From positions 1-8,344 of the forward strand of contig CALCFP010000020.1 in the NCBI GenBank assembly GCA_937900725.1: 8,344 nt of DNA, written 5' to 3'. Positions 1-7,499 of this stretch are shown here, piece after piece. The translations under genes and the position numbers were made by a program. Each line of letters begins with the position of its first letter. The first letter of the stretch is position 1. Origin of the DNA: an uncultured Bacteroidota bacterium (GTDB lineage Bacteria; Bacteroidota; Bacteroidia; Bacteroidales; SZUA-534). The notes below the pieces were generated by a model that was given only the letters and a program-made list of their open reading frames with translations, searched no databases and was not told where the DNA came from.

Positions 1-65
1 AATGCGATTTTTTTCAATGGTTTGCATAAAAAGGAGTTTTTCTGTATCGTTTTTTGCCGTATATG

Positions 66-97
66 TTTTTTACTATAAACTCTTTGCAGTACTTTTG
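66..97 (+). promoter_or_regulatory. candidate Bacteroidota-type promoter for the operon
   Basis: Positions 90-97 read TACTTTTG, a full match to the TAnnTTTG -7 element of Bacteroidota housekeeping promoters. The -33 element is weak: TTTT at 66-69, 20 bases upstream, in place of the usual TTTG. Transcription would then start near 104-105 and leave a leader of about 23 bases before the first ATG at 128. The rest of 1-127 is AT-rich and shows no supported gene. In this T-rich leader one such match could arise by chance, so the call is tentative. Confidence 0.35.
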
Positions 98-127
98 CGC
101 TTTCTTTTTTGGAAGGTGTAAGTATCT

Positions 128-2110
128 ATGTTGGACGTTATTTTTTCGGCTTTGGCGTTGGTTGCAGGCATAATCCTTGTGTCTTTGGTGTCAACACGTA
201 TTAAGCCGTATATCAATTTGTTGACTGTAGTTGCAGTTGGTGTTTTCAGTTCTTCGGTAGCGGTAAAAGTGTTGCTTGGCAATCCAGTTGACAGTGTTTT
301 GGCGCAGTTGCCGGTTTTTGGTGAAATTCCCGTTCGTATCGATGCATTGTCGGCTTGGTTCATCCTTATAGTCAATTTCACCTGCCTGACAGGTGCCATA
401 TACGGAATTGGCTATATGAGAGCCTATAGTGAGCGTCGCAGGGCTCTTACGCTTCATTGGGTGTATTATCTTGTGTTTCAGTCGTCGATGTTGTGGGTGT
501 GCATGTTGCAGAATATGCTTGCCTTTCTTGTCGCTTGGGAATTGATGTCGCTTTCTTCGCTTTTGCTTGTGATGTTTGAGAGTGAGAAGGAAGATACGCA
601 AAAGGCGGGACTCAACTATATGATACAGATGCACTTGGGCGTTGCATTCCTTACGGTTGCATTCATTTGGGTCTATATAAAGACTGGTTCGCTCGATATG
701 ATGTCAATCAAGACTTATTTTGCAGGCAACAACAACGTGTGGCTGTTTCTGCTTTTGTTTGTCGGTTTTGGCATCAAGGCGGGATTCATTCCTTTGCATT
801 CGTGGTTGCCACACGCTCACCCAACTGCGCCTTCGCACGTATCGGGCGTTATGTCGGGTGTGATAGTGAAAATGGGCATATATGGCATTTTTAGAGTCAT
901 AACATATCTGCAATCAGATTATTTGCTTATTGGCAAGGTGCTGTTGGCGCTTTCTTTGCTGACAGGCATCTATGGAATAGTCAACTCGGCTGTGCACCGC
1001 GATTTCAAGCGGGTCTTGGCATATTGCACCATTGAAAATATAGGAATAATAGGAATGGGAATGGGGCTCGGAATCATTGGCTTAGGTCTTGGCAACGGCA
1101 TTTTGGCCACTATCGGCTTTGTTGGTGCGTTGTTGCACGTGCTCAACCATTCGCTGTTCAAGTCGTTGCTGTTCTTTACGGCAGGTTCAATATATCAGCA
1201 GACCCATACGCGCGATATGGAAAAACTTGGCGGTTTAATCAGACAGATGCCGAAATCGGCGTTCATATTCCTTGTAGGCGCGCTCGCCATTGGCGGAATG
1301 CCACCTTTTAACGGCTTTGTGTCGGAGTTCGTGCTTTATTCGGGATTCTTTTACGGGCTTAACAACGCAGGCTTGTTGCACTGCATAATAATGATATTGT
1401 CCATTGCTTCGTTGTCGGTTATTGGAGGCGCGTCGGTTATGGCGTTCACCAAAAGTTTCGGAGTGATATTCCTTGGTCAGCGTCGTTCACAACTGCATTC
1501 GGAGCCTGTTGAGGTTCCGTTGGTGATGCGATTTCCACAGTACATTATAATATTGGTGATGATGAGTGTCGCACTGATGCCTTCATTCTACATAAATGTC
1601 GCCACTCAAGTGGCATCTGCATTTGTGGGCACGTCGGGCGAATGTCTGTCAGGCGGTCTTGTCGGCGTGGTGGCATCTGTCGGCCGATATTCATTGCTGT
1701 TTATTGTGGTTATTGCGTTAGTGCTGTTTGTTCGCCGAATGTTGTCGTCACGTCAGCCGTCGAGCATAGGCCCGACTTGGGGTTGCGGATATTTGGCGCC
1801 AAAGTCGAGCATTCAGTACACAGGCAAGTCGTACTCGAAGAATTTGGGCAAACTGCTGAATGGCGTTTTGGTTGAAAAAAAAGATTATGAGGAACTTGTT
1901 GAAGGTGAGATATTTCCTAAACAGCGTCCATACGTGTCGCATTATTCAGATTTCTTCGAGATGCGCATATTTGACAAGATAATCGGTACAATGTTGAAAA
2001 TGCTCAACAAGTTTCAGTTTGTACAGAACGGCCAACTTCAGCAATATATATTGTATGGTCTTGGCTTTGTGATAGTTGTATTGATTTGTTCGTTATTTAA
2101 TTGGCTATAG
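128..2110 (+). CDS. hyfB: HyfB-type antiporter-like membrane subunit, first of two tandem paralogs
   Basis: A 660-residue polytopic membrane protein of the NuoL/M/N (Mrp antiporter-like) family, close in length to HyfB of hydrogenase 4 (about 670). It should form an ion-translocating module of the membrane arm. Visible hallmarks are the D72-LSAWF motif, Glu138 in AWELMSL (TM5 glutamate), Lys217 in GIKAGFIPLHSWLPHAHP (TM7 lysine), Lys248, Lys294-Arg295 in FKRVLAYCTIENIG, His337 and Lys345 in LLHVLNHSLFKSLLFF, the MPPFNGFVSEF turn (391-401) and Lys442 in FTKSFG. The C-terminal extension has the HyfB/HycC-type sequence TWGCGYLAP at 550-558, then a soluble stretch and a final helix after FVQNGQLQQYILYG. 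These proton-path residues being intact suggests a working channel. The start at 128 follows a short AT-rich leader with a distant GGAAGG. The next gene begins 4 bases after the stop. The family is near certain; the transported ion (H+ or Na+) cannot be read from the sequence. Confidence 0.93.
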   Translation: MLDVIFSALALVAGIILVSLVSTRIKPYINLLTVVAVGVFSSSVAVKVLLGNPVDSVLAQLPVFGEIPVRIDALSAWFILIVNFTCLTGAIYGIGYMRAYSERRRALTLHWVYYLVFQSSMLWVCMLQNMLAFLVAWELMSLSSLLLVMFESEKEDTQKAGLNYMIQMHLGVAFLTVAFIWVYIKTGSLDMMSIKTYFAGNNNVWLFLLLFVGFGIKAGFIPLHSWLPHAHPTAPSHVSGVMSGVIVKMGIYGIFRVITYLQSDYLLIGKVLLALSLLTGIYGIVNSAVHRDFKRVLAYCTIENIGIIGMGMGLGIIGLGLGNGILATIGFVGALLHVLNHSLFKSLLFFTAGSIYQQTHTRDMEKLGGLIRQMPKSAFIFLVGALAIGGMPPFNGFVSEFVLYSGFFYGLNNAGLLHCIIMILSIASLSVIGGASVMAFTKSFGVIFLGQRRSQLHSEPVEVPLVMRFPQYIIILVMMSVALMPSFYINVATQVASAFVGTSGECLSGGLVGVVASVGRYSLLFIVVIALVLFVRRMLSSRQPSSIGPTWGCGYLAPKSSIQYTGKSYSKNLGKLLNGVLVEKKDYEELVEGEIFPKQRPYVSHYSDFFEMRIFDKIIGTMLKMLNKFQFVQNGQLQQYILYGLGFVIVVLICSLFNWL

Positions 2111-2114
2111 GATC

Positions 2115-4133
2115 ATGGTGATAGGCGTATACTTGCTTGCGCTCTTGTTGGCCGTTGTGCTTGTTGGCGTGACATCTTCACGTGGCAAGGGCATTGTCGC
2201 CGTATGTGGCATCATTGCGTTGTCGGTGATTAGCGGTATCCCTGCCGTTGAGTCGCTTCTCGGCCATGGTTTCGATGCCACATTCGCAGGTTCGCAGGTG
2301 ACAGGTCCCATACATCTTTCCATTGACCCGCTTTCTGCTTGGTTCATGCTGATAATCAGTTTTACAATGATAACCAGCGTGCTCTACGGCAATCAATACA
2401 TGAAGGCCTATATTGATAGGCGCAGTGCGTTGAGTCTGCATTGGATATGCTTCCTGTTTGTTCACGCAGGGCTGATGTCGGTTTGCGCAATGCGAAACAG
2501 CCTTGCGTTTCTTGTGTCGTGGGAGATAATGGCGCTTGGAGCCTTCTTCCTTGTGATATTCGAGGGCGAGAAGGTCCGTACAATAAGGGCAGGCATCAAT
2601 TATTTGATACAATCGCACTTGGCAATCTTGATTCTAACCATCGCGTTCATTTGGGTGGCATCGGTTTCAGGCACATATTCGTTTGACGGCATATCGGCGT
2701 TTGTCGCAGAAAAATCGAGGCTCGCTAGTTTCGGGCTGATGCTGATTTTCTTTGTCGGCTTTGCCTTCAAGGCGGGTTTTGTACCCTTCCATACTTGGTT
2801 GCCACACGCTCACCCGTCGGCACCGTCGCACGTGTCGGGTATGATGTCGGGCGTGCTTATCAAGATAGGCATCTACGGCATTTTGCGAATGCTTTTGGCT
2901 ATCAATGTGAATTACTTGGCTATTGGATTCTTTATGCTTGTAATTTCTGTAATTACAGGAATTTATGGTGTGATGCTCGCCATTGTCCAGCATAATTTGA
3001 AGCGTTTGCTTGCCTATCACAGCGTAGAGAATATCGGCATCATCGGCATTGGAATAGCCATTGGCTGGATCGGGCTTGGTTATGATAATCAAGTACTTGC
3101 ACTTATTGGCTTTGCAGGAGGCTTGCTTCACGTGCTGAACCATTCACTGTTCAAGTCGCTGTTGTTCTACGGCGCGGGCAACGTGTATCAGGCAACGCAT
3201 TGTATGGACATTGAGCATTTTGGCGGGCTCATTCGCAAGATGCCACAAACTGCTTTGCTTTTCCTGCTAGCAAGCCTTGCCATTTGCGGTTTGCCACCGT
3301 TCAACGGATTCGTATCGGAATTTTTCATATACAACGGTTTGTCCCAGGGAATCAACAATTCGCAAGGTTCGGGCCAGACTTTGACATTGATATTGGCAAT
3401 GGCGGGTCTTGCCTTGATTGGCGGATTGGCCATATTGTGTTTTACGAAGGCCTTCGGCACTGTGTTCCTTGGTCAGCCACGAATGTCGTTGCCTGCTGAA
3501 CCGAAGGAATTCGGCTTTGCCAAATTGTTGCCAATGTATATGGCAGGCGCAATGATTGTTGCTGTCGGGATATTCCCGCAATTCTTTGTAAATGCCATTG
3601 GCAGGGTCCTTTGCCAGTTTGTGCCAGGCCAGGTGTGCTGTTCATTGCCAAAAACCTTCACTGCGTTGAATGCAATAGGTGCCTATATGCTTGGCACAGT
3701 GCTTGTTGTATTGGTTGTATATGGCATTCGCCGAATGTTGACACGCCGATTGCCAGAGGCTGAAGGCGACACTTGGGGCTGTGGCTACTTGGCGCCAACG
3801 CCAAAAATCCAGTACACGGCAAGTTCGTTTGTCCGCACGTACAGGCAGTTGGCAAGAGGCCTGCTCAAGGTTCGCAAGCGCAAGGTTGCTGTCGACGGCA
3901 TCTTTCCAGGTTATGCCGAATATTCAACCGAGGCGCTCGACCGCACCGAGACAGGCTTGATTCTCAAACCGCTTCGCCTGATTCGTCGGTTTATGTCGCG
4001 GTTCTCGCTGTTGCAGAACGGACGTCTGCAATCATACATACTCTACGGAATGTCCTTCATTATACTCGTGGCAGGTATTCCGTTTGCGGTCAAGTTGGTT
4101 AAAATGCTTATCAATTACATAAATATATTTTAA
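2115..4133 (+). CDS. hyfB: HyfB-type antiporter-like membrane subunit, second tandem paralog
   Basis: A 672-residue paralog of the preceding protein with the same architecture end to end. Seen: D71-PLSAWF, Glu137 in SWEIMAL, Lys219 in FKAGFVPFHTWLPHAHP, Lys250, Lys296-Arg297 in LKRLLAYHSVENIG, His339 and Lys347 in LLHVLNHSLFKSLLFY, LPPFNGFVSEF (393-403), Lys445 in FTKAFG, and the C-terminal TWGCGYLAP (553-561) plus LLQNGRLQSYILYG. It is about three quarters identical to its neighbour across the TM7-TM8 core and much less in loops and the C-terminal soluble stretch, so the duplication is not recent. Length and the C-terminal extension make it a second HyfB rather than a HyfD, which is shorter (about 480 residues in E. 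coli). It starts 4 bases after the upstream stop and ends 4 bases before hyfC, with AAGGAA next to its TAA possibly serving as a ribosome site for hyfC. Both copies may sit in one complex as separate ion modules. Confidence 0.92.
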   Translation: MVIGVYLLALLLAVVLVGVTSSRGKGIVAVCGIIALSVISGIPAVESLLGHGFDATFAGSQVTGPIHLSIDPLSAWFMLIISFTMITSVLYGNQYMKAYIDRRSALSLHWICFLFVHAGLMSVCAMRNSLAFLVSWEIMALGAFFLVIFEGEKVRTIRAGINYLIQSHLAILILTIAFIWVASVSGTYSFDGISAFVAEKSRLASFGLMLIFFVGFAFKAGFVPFHTWLPHAHPSAPSHVSGMMSGVLIKIGIYGILRMLLAINVNYLAIGFFMLVISVITGIYGVMLAIVQHNLKRLLAYHSVENIGIIGIGIAIGWIGLGYDNQVLALIGFAGGLLHVLNHSLFKSLLFYGAGNVYQATHCMDIEHFGGLIRKMPQTALLFLLASLAICGLPPFNGFVSEFFIYNGLSQGINNSQGSGQTLTLILAMAGLALIGGLAILCFTKAFGTVFLGQPRMSLPAEPKEFGFAKLLPMYMAGAMIVAVGIFPQFFVNAIGRVLCQFVPGQVCCSLPKTFTALNAIGAYMLGTVLVVLVVYGIRRMLTRRLPEAEGDTWGCGYLAPTPKIQYTASSFVRTYRQLARGLLKVRKRKVAVDGIFPGYAEYSTEALDRTETGLILKPLRLIRRFMSRFSLLQNGRLQSYILYGMSFIILVAGIPFAVKLVKMLINYINIF

Positions 4134-4137
4134 GGAA

Positions 4138-5028
4138 ATGTTGAGTTTCATACTGATTTTCGTTGCGAGCCTGTTTTTTTCGGGCATAGTGGTCCGCACC
4201 AAAAGTTTGGCGTCGGGGCGCAAGGGGCCAGGCATAATGCAACCTATGAAGGACATTTGGAGGTCGTTGCGCAAAGGTGCAGTTTACAGCAACACAACCA
4301 GCGTCATCTTCCAGATAGCGCCGTCAATCTATTTCGCATCAATCTTGGTGGCCATAATGGCTGTCCCGCTCGGCTCGCAAAAGGGCTTGATTTCGTTCCC
4401 GTGCGACTTTGTGTTTTTTGCCTACGTGTTGGCATTGGGCAAGTTCTTCTGCATCATATCGGCGCTCGACACGGGTAGCAGTTTCGAAGGAATGGGCGCA
4501 AGCCGTGAGGCATTGTTCTCGATGCTTGCCGAACCGGCGTTCTTCATTCTAATGGGGTCGCTCGGGTTGCTCACAGGCAACACTTCGTTTCACGATATAT
4601 TTATGAATCTGCACATTGGCTCGTATCTGTCGTATGCACTTGTCTCGATAGCCTGCTTCGTGCTGATTATGATTTGTATGATAGAAAACAGCCGTATGCC
4701 AGTCGATGACCCTAAGACACACCTTGAACTGACAATGATTCACGAGGTTATGATTCTCGACAACAGCGGGTTCGACCTTGGGCTTATCCTTCACGCCACA
4801 AACTTGAAATTTGCAATGTATGGCGCACTTATCGCCAATCTGTTTATTGGCGTTTGGCCACTGTACATTTCCATTCCTGTTTTCTTTGGCATTCAGTTCG
4901 CTGTGGCAGTAATCGCAGGCATCATCGAGTCGTTTATGGCGCGTTTCCGTATGAGTCACAATGCGCAGTTCATTTTGGTGCTGTCGTCGTTGTCGTTGCT
5001 GATGCTTTTCGGCGTGCTGATGAGTTGA
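4138..5028 (+). CDS. hyfC: HyfC/HycD-type (NuoH-like) membrane anchor subunit
   Basis: A 296-residue integral membrane protein of the NuoH / respiratory-chain NADH dehydrogenase subunit 1 family, hydrogenase type (HycD and HyfC are a little over 300). It anchors the soluble redox arm and links electron transfer to ion pumping. Motifs: GRKGPGIMQPMKDIWRSLRKG (27-47) on the cytoplasmic side after the first helix; LDTGSSFEGMGASREALFSML (110-130); ENSRMPVDDPKTHLELTMIHE (183-203), the charged loop near the large-subunit interface; and ESFMARFRMSH (264-274 region), the counterpart of the NuoH ESxxARFR motif. The form PVDDPKTHLELTMIHE, rather than the complex I pattern PFDLxExExEL, places it with group 4 hydrogenase-type anchors and argues against a classical quinone-reducing complex I. 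Transcription should continue from the upstream genes. A 25-base AT-rich gap follows. Confidence 0.93.
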   Translation: MLSFILIFVASLFFSGIVVRTKSLASGRKGPGIMQPMKDIWRSLRKGAVYSNTTSVIFQIAPSIYFASILVAIMAVPLGSQKGLISFPCDFVFFAYVLALGKFFCIISALDTGSSFEGMGASREALFSMLAEPAFFILMGSLGLLTGNTSFHDIFMNLHIGSYLSYALVSIACFVLIMICMIENSRMPVDDPKTHLELTMIHEVMILDNSGFDLGLILHATNLKFAMYGALIANLFIGVWPLYISIPVFFGIQFAVAVIAGIIESFMARFRMSHNAQFILVLSSLSLLMLFGVLMS

Positions 5029-5053
5029 TTAATTTAAATATAATTTATTGAAA

Positions 5054-5683
5054 ATGACCAATATACTTCTAATAATCTTTACAATCACCCTGTTGTATTT
5101 TTCCATTGCCAACAGGCTGATGACGTACCTTTCGATATTGTCGTTTCAAGGCATCATTCTGATGCTTGTGGCTCTGTTCGAGTTGCACGAAATGAATATT
5201 GTCAATCTTGCGTTCATTATTCTTGAAACGTTGATAGTAAAGGCTATTGTTCTGCCGTTGTTTATCCGTTATGTGATAAAGAAGAACAAAATCAAGCGTG
5301 AGGCTGAACCGTTTGTGCCATACTTCGTGTCGTTGTTGGTGACAACCATGATTATTGTGCTGACATTCGTACTGTCAAACCTGATAGAGGCTGTCCACTT
5401 GAACAAGATATATTTTGTCACGGCTCTATCAGCCTTGTTCTGCGGGCTTTTCCTGATTGTCACCCGCAAGAAGATAATTACCCACGTTATATGCTACGTG
5501 CTTATCGAGAACGGCGTTTTCATCCTTTCGTTGGCAGTCGGCAACGAGATGCCTTTGTTGGTAAACCTTGGCGTACTGCTCGATGTGTTTGTCAGTGTGT
5601 TCCTGTTGGGCATTTTCATCAACAAGGTGGGCAACGTTATAAATGACGGTGACATTAACGAATTAAGTAGTTTGAAAGATTAA
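5054..5683 (+). CDS. hyfE: HyfE-type membrane subunit (NuoK-like C-terminal half)
   Basis: A small, very hydrophobic protein of 209 residues from ATG 5054, matching HyfE of E. coli (about 216). A TTG two codons upstream at 5048 would add Met-Lys, but ATG is preferred and the leader is A/T-rich without a Shine-Dalgarno sequence. The N-terminal half carries LAFIILETLIVKAIVLPLF (52-70) with Glu58 and Lys63, as is typical of HyfE. The C-terminal half resembles NuoK, with Glu152 in YVLIENGVFIL and Asp177 in GVLLDVFVSVFLLGIF as buried acidic residues likely to lie on the proton path between HyfC and the antiporter-like subunits. The short C-terminal tail is polar. It lies between hyfC and hyfF, the order used in hyf-type operons. 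Identity is firm; the start could shift by two codons. Confidence 0.88.
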   Translation: MTNILLIIFTITLLYFSIANRLMTYLSILSFQGIILMLVALFELHEMNIVNLAFIILETLIVKAIVLPLFIRYVIKKNKIKREAEPFVPYFVSLLVTTMIIVLTFVLSNLIEAVHLNKIYFVTALSALFCGLFLIVTRKKIITHVICYVLIENGVFILSLAVGNEMPLLVNLGVLLDVFVSVFLLGIFINKVGNVINDGDINELSSLKD

Positions 5684-5695
5684 AATATTGTAAGT

Positions 5696-7120
5696 ATGAT
5701 AGTTGCATATCTTATTGGTTCTATATTGACAGCATCTCTGCTCTTTTTGAACAAGAGCAAGGTGGCCAACAATCTGCTTGTAGGTCTGTTTGTCGTGATG
5801 CAGATTGCGTTCACTTGTTTTGCTTTCGTGTCGAAAGACAGCAGTTTTGCTTTCTTCAAGTTCGATTCACTCGGCATTTTGTTGATCTTGGTGCTCACTA
5901 TAGTCAGTGTGCCAGCGCTGTTTCACCGTTATGATTATATATATGCCGATACCGATACGCCACGCACCCGTGGCATATATTATGGGGCAATGGTTCTTCT
6001 GATCATGGCGTTAAGCCTTGCCTACATCTCGTCGCACATTGCAATGACTTGGATTTTTGTCGAAGTGACAACCTTGAGCGCATCGGCTTTGGTTTACCAT
6101 CGAAGAAGCGCAGGCTCCATTGAAGCCACTTGGAAATACATTTTCGTATGCTCAATAAGCCTTGTGTTTGTGTTTGTGGGCATCTTGTTCCTGAGTATTG
6201 CTTTGGGAAGCGTTTCCGCCACCGACCTTACTTACGATTCGTTGTGCGCCATTGCGCCCAAACTCGACACCTTTTGGCTGAAGTTGGCCTTTGTGTTCAT
6301 CTTTTCGGGGTACACCGCCAAATTCGGCTTGGTGCCAATGTACACAGCGGGCATCGATGCAAAGGACAAGGCTCCTACACCTGCTTCGGCGCTGTTCTCA
6401 AGCGTTCTGATGAACGTCGGTTTTGTCGGCGTGTTCCGCATTTACCAGATATTGACTCGTACAACCGTGCAGGCTTGGGCGAGCCACGTTATCATCATTT
6501 CGGCCGTGCTTTCAATCTTTGTCGCTACGGTTTATCTTCTTAAAGTCAAGAATGTCAAGCGAATGCTCGCATATTCAAGCATCGAGCATATGGGCGTTGT
6601 GGCGCTTGGCCTTGCAACAGGGGGAATCGGCTACTATGCATCAATCCTTCATTTGGTGTTGCACACATTTGCAAAATCATCGTTGTTTTTCCAGATTGGG
6701 CATCTTTACAAGATATTCAAGACTAAGGATATCTATATGATTGGCAACTATTTCAAGTATAACACCGCAGGCGCCGTATTTTTGCTTTTGGCATTTGTCT
6801 GCGTTACCGCGATGCCACCTTCGGGGCTGTTTGTCAGCGAGTTCCTTGTGTTCAAGTCGTTGTTTGAGGCAAAATATGTTTTCGTGCTCATTCCTGTCCT
6901 TGTTATGCTTACGTTCATAATATGGGCTTTGGGCAAGAATATTTTCAAGATGCTGTTTACGCCACTTGAAGGGTTCTGCGAGCAGAACATTGAGAAAGTG
7001 AGCACGGTTGAGACCGTTTCACAATACGTCTTATTGTTGCTCACCGTATATCTTGGTCTTTGCCCGCCCGATTTCTTCGTCAATTTGATAAATGAGGCCG
7101 TTCAATTGTTAAATTTCTGA
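5696..7120 (+). CDS. hyfF: HyfF-type antiporter-like membrane subunit
   Basis: A 474-residue NuoL/M/N-family membrane protein and the third antiporter-like subunit of the operon; HyfF of E. coli is about 526. It lacks the C-terminal WGCGY extension of the two HyfB-type proteins. Key residues: Glu123 in WIFVEVTTLSASALVYHRR (TM5 glutamate), Lys209 in GYTAKFGLVPMYTAGIDAKDKAP (TM7 lysine), Lys288-Arg289 in VKRMLAYSSIEHMG, His323 and Lys327 in LVLHTFAKSSLFF, MPPSGLFVSEF (373-383) and Lys414 in GKNIFKMLF. SSIEHMG is typical of HyfF/HycC-type proteins. The loop after the TM7 lysine reads TAGIDAKDKAP, unlike the LPHAHP of its two operon partners, and supplies two extra lysines (223, 225). It starts 12 bases after hyfE with no clear Shine-Dalgarno site and ends 4 bases before the next gene. 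HyfF is usually the antiporter-like subunit nearest the HyfC/HyfE core. Confidence 0.9.
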   Translation: MIVAYLIGSILTASLLFLNKSKVANNLLVGLFVVMQIAFTCFAFVSKDSSFAFFKFDSLGILLILVLTIVSVPALFHRYDYIYADTDTPRTRGIYYGAMVLLIMALSLAYISSHIAMTWIFVEVTTLSASALVYHRRSAGSIEATWKYIFVCSISLVFVFVGILFLSIALGSVSATDLTYDSLCAIAPKLDTFWLKLAFVFIFSGYTAKFGLVPMYTAGIDAKDKAPTPASALFSSVLMNVGFVGVFRIYQILTRTTVQAWASHVIIISAVLSIFVATVYLLKVKNVKRMLAYSSIEHMGVVALGLATGGIGYYASILHLVLHTFAKSSLFFQIGHLYKIFKTKDIYMIGNYFKYNTAGAVFLLLAFVCVTAMPPSGLFVSEFLVFKSLFEAKYVFVLIPVLVMLTFIIWALGKNIFKMLFTPLEGFCEQNIEKVSTVETVSQYVLLLLTVYLGLCPPDFFVNLINEAVQLLNF

Positions 7121-7124
7121 TAAT

Positions 7125-7499
7125 ATGGATTATATCAGCATAAAAAATAATCAGCGCATAAGGTTTGCCGAAATACCAGTTTTGGCATACGCCGATTTTT
7201 ACAATGTGATTGTCAATGAGTTGATGATAAAGCCAGATGCTCATTGCGTGAACTACTACGGTTTGCCAGTTGGTCAGGATGTACAGTTGATTTGTTGCAT
7301 TGCCGACGATTCCGCAAGCATTATCAATGTGTTGTCTGCCAAAGTGATGCCTTCCTACAAACTTCAGTCGATAACCGAAAAGTATCTTTCATTCCATTTG
7401 TTTGAACGCGAGATCCACGAGAGTTTCGGCATCGTTTTCGAAGGCCATCCTTGGTTCAAGCCTGTACGTTATCCGTACAATGCTGTCGACAATCGCTAA
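7125..7499 (+). CDS. NuoC-like 30 kDa-type soluble subunit (equivalent to the N-terminal domain of HyfG/HycE)
   Basis: A 124-residue soluble protein ending in the respiratory-chain 30 kDa signature: FEREIHESFGIVFEGHPWFKPVRYP at 93-117, the counterpart of FEREIxDxFGIxFEGHPxxxRxxxP in NuoC. It helps dock the large subunit onto the small iron-sulfur subunit and has no cofactor of its own. In E. coli HycE and HyfG this domain is fused in front of the NuoD-like domain; here it is a separate, rather short gene. The start at 7125 lies 4 bases after the hyfF stop. The last 20 bases overlap the start of the large-subunit gene in another frame, which implies translational coupling. The N-terminal 60 residues are weakly conserved and could not be matched to anything specific. 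Confidence 0.88.
   Translation: MDYISIKNNQRIRFAEIPVLAYADFYNVIVNELMIKPDAHCVNYYGLPVGQDVQLICCIADDSASIINVLSAKVMPSYKLQSITEKYLSFHLFEREIHESFGIVFEGHPWFKPVRYPYNAVDNR

Noticed and set aside
28..41. Five-base A/T inverted repeat around GGAG in the leader, considered as a terminator of an upstream gene
   Set aside because: An A-T only 5-bp stem with a 4-base loop is too weak, and no upstream gene end is visible.
191..2618. Long minus-strand frames at matching places in both hyfB paralogs (191-634 and 2178-2618), with partly similar His- and Lys-rich translations
   Set aside because: They lie antisense to strongly conserved membrane-protein coding sequence. Their similarity is just the reverse image of the paralog similarity, and they have odd composition and no recognisable domain.
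2667..3143. 158-codon minus-strand open frame inside the second hyfB
   Set aside because: Antisense shadow of a conserved gene with good motifs. The translation is rich in Asn, His and Cys and matches no family.
128..7120. Mrp-type Na+/H+ antiporter operon
   Set aside because: Antiporter-like subunits are shared with Mrp, but a NuoH-like anchor, HyfE, and NuoC- and NuoD-like subunits show a redox-driven complex.
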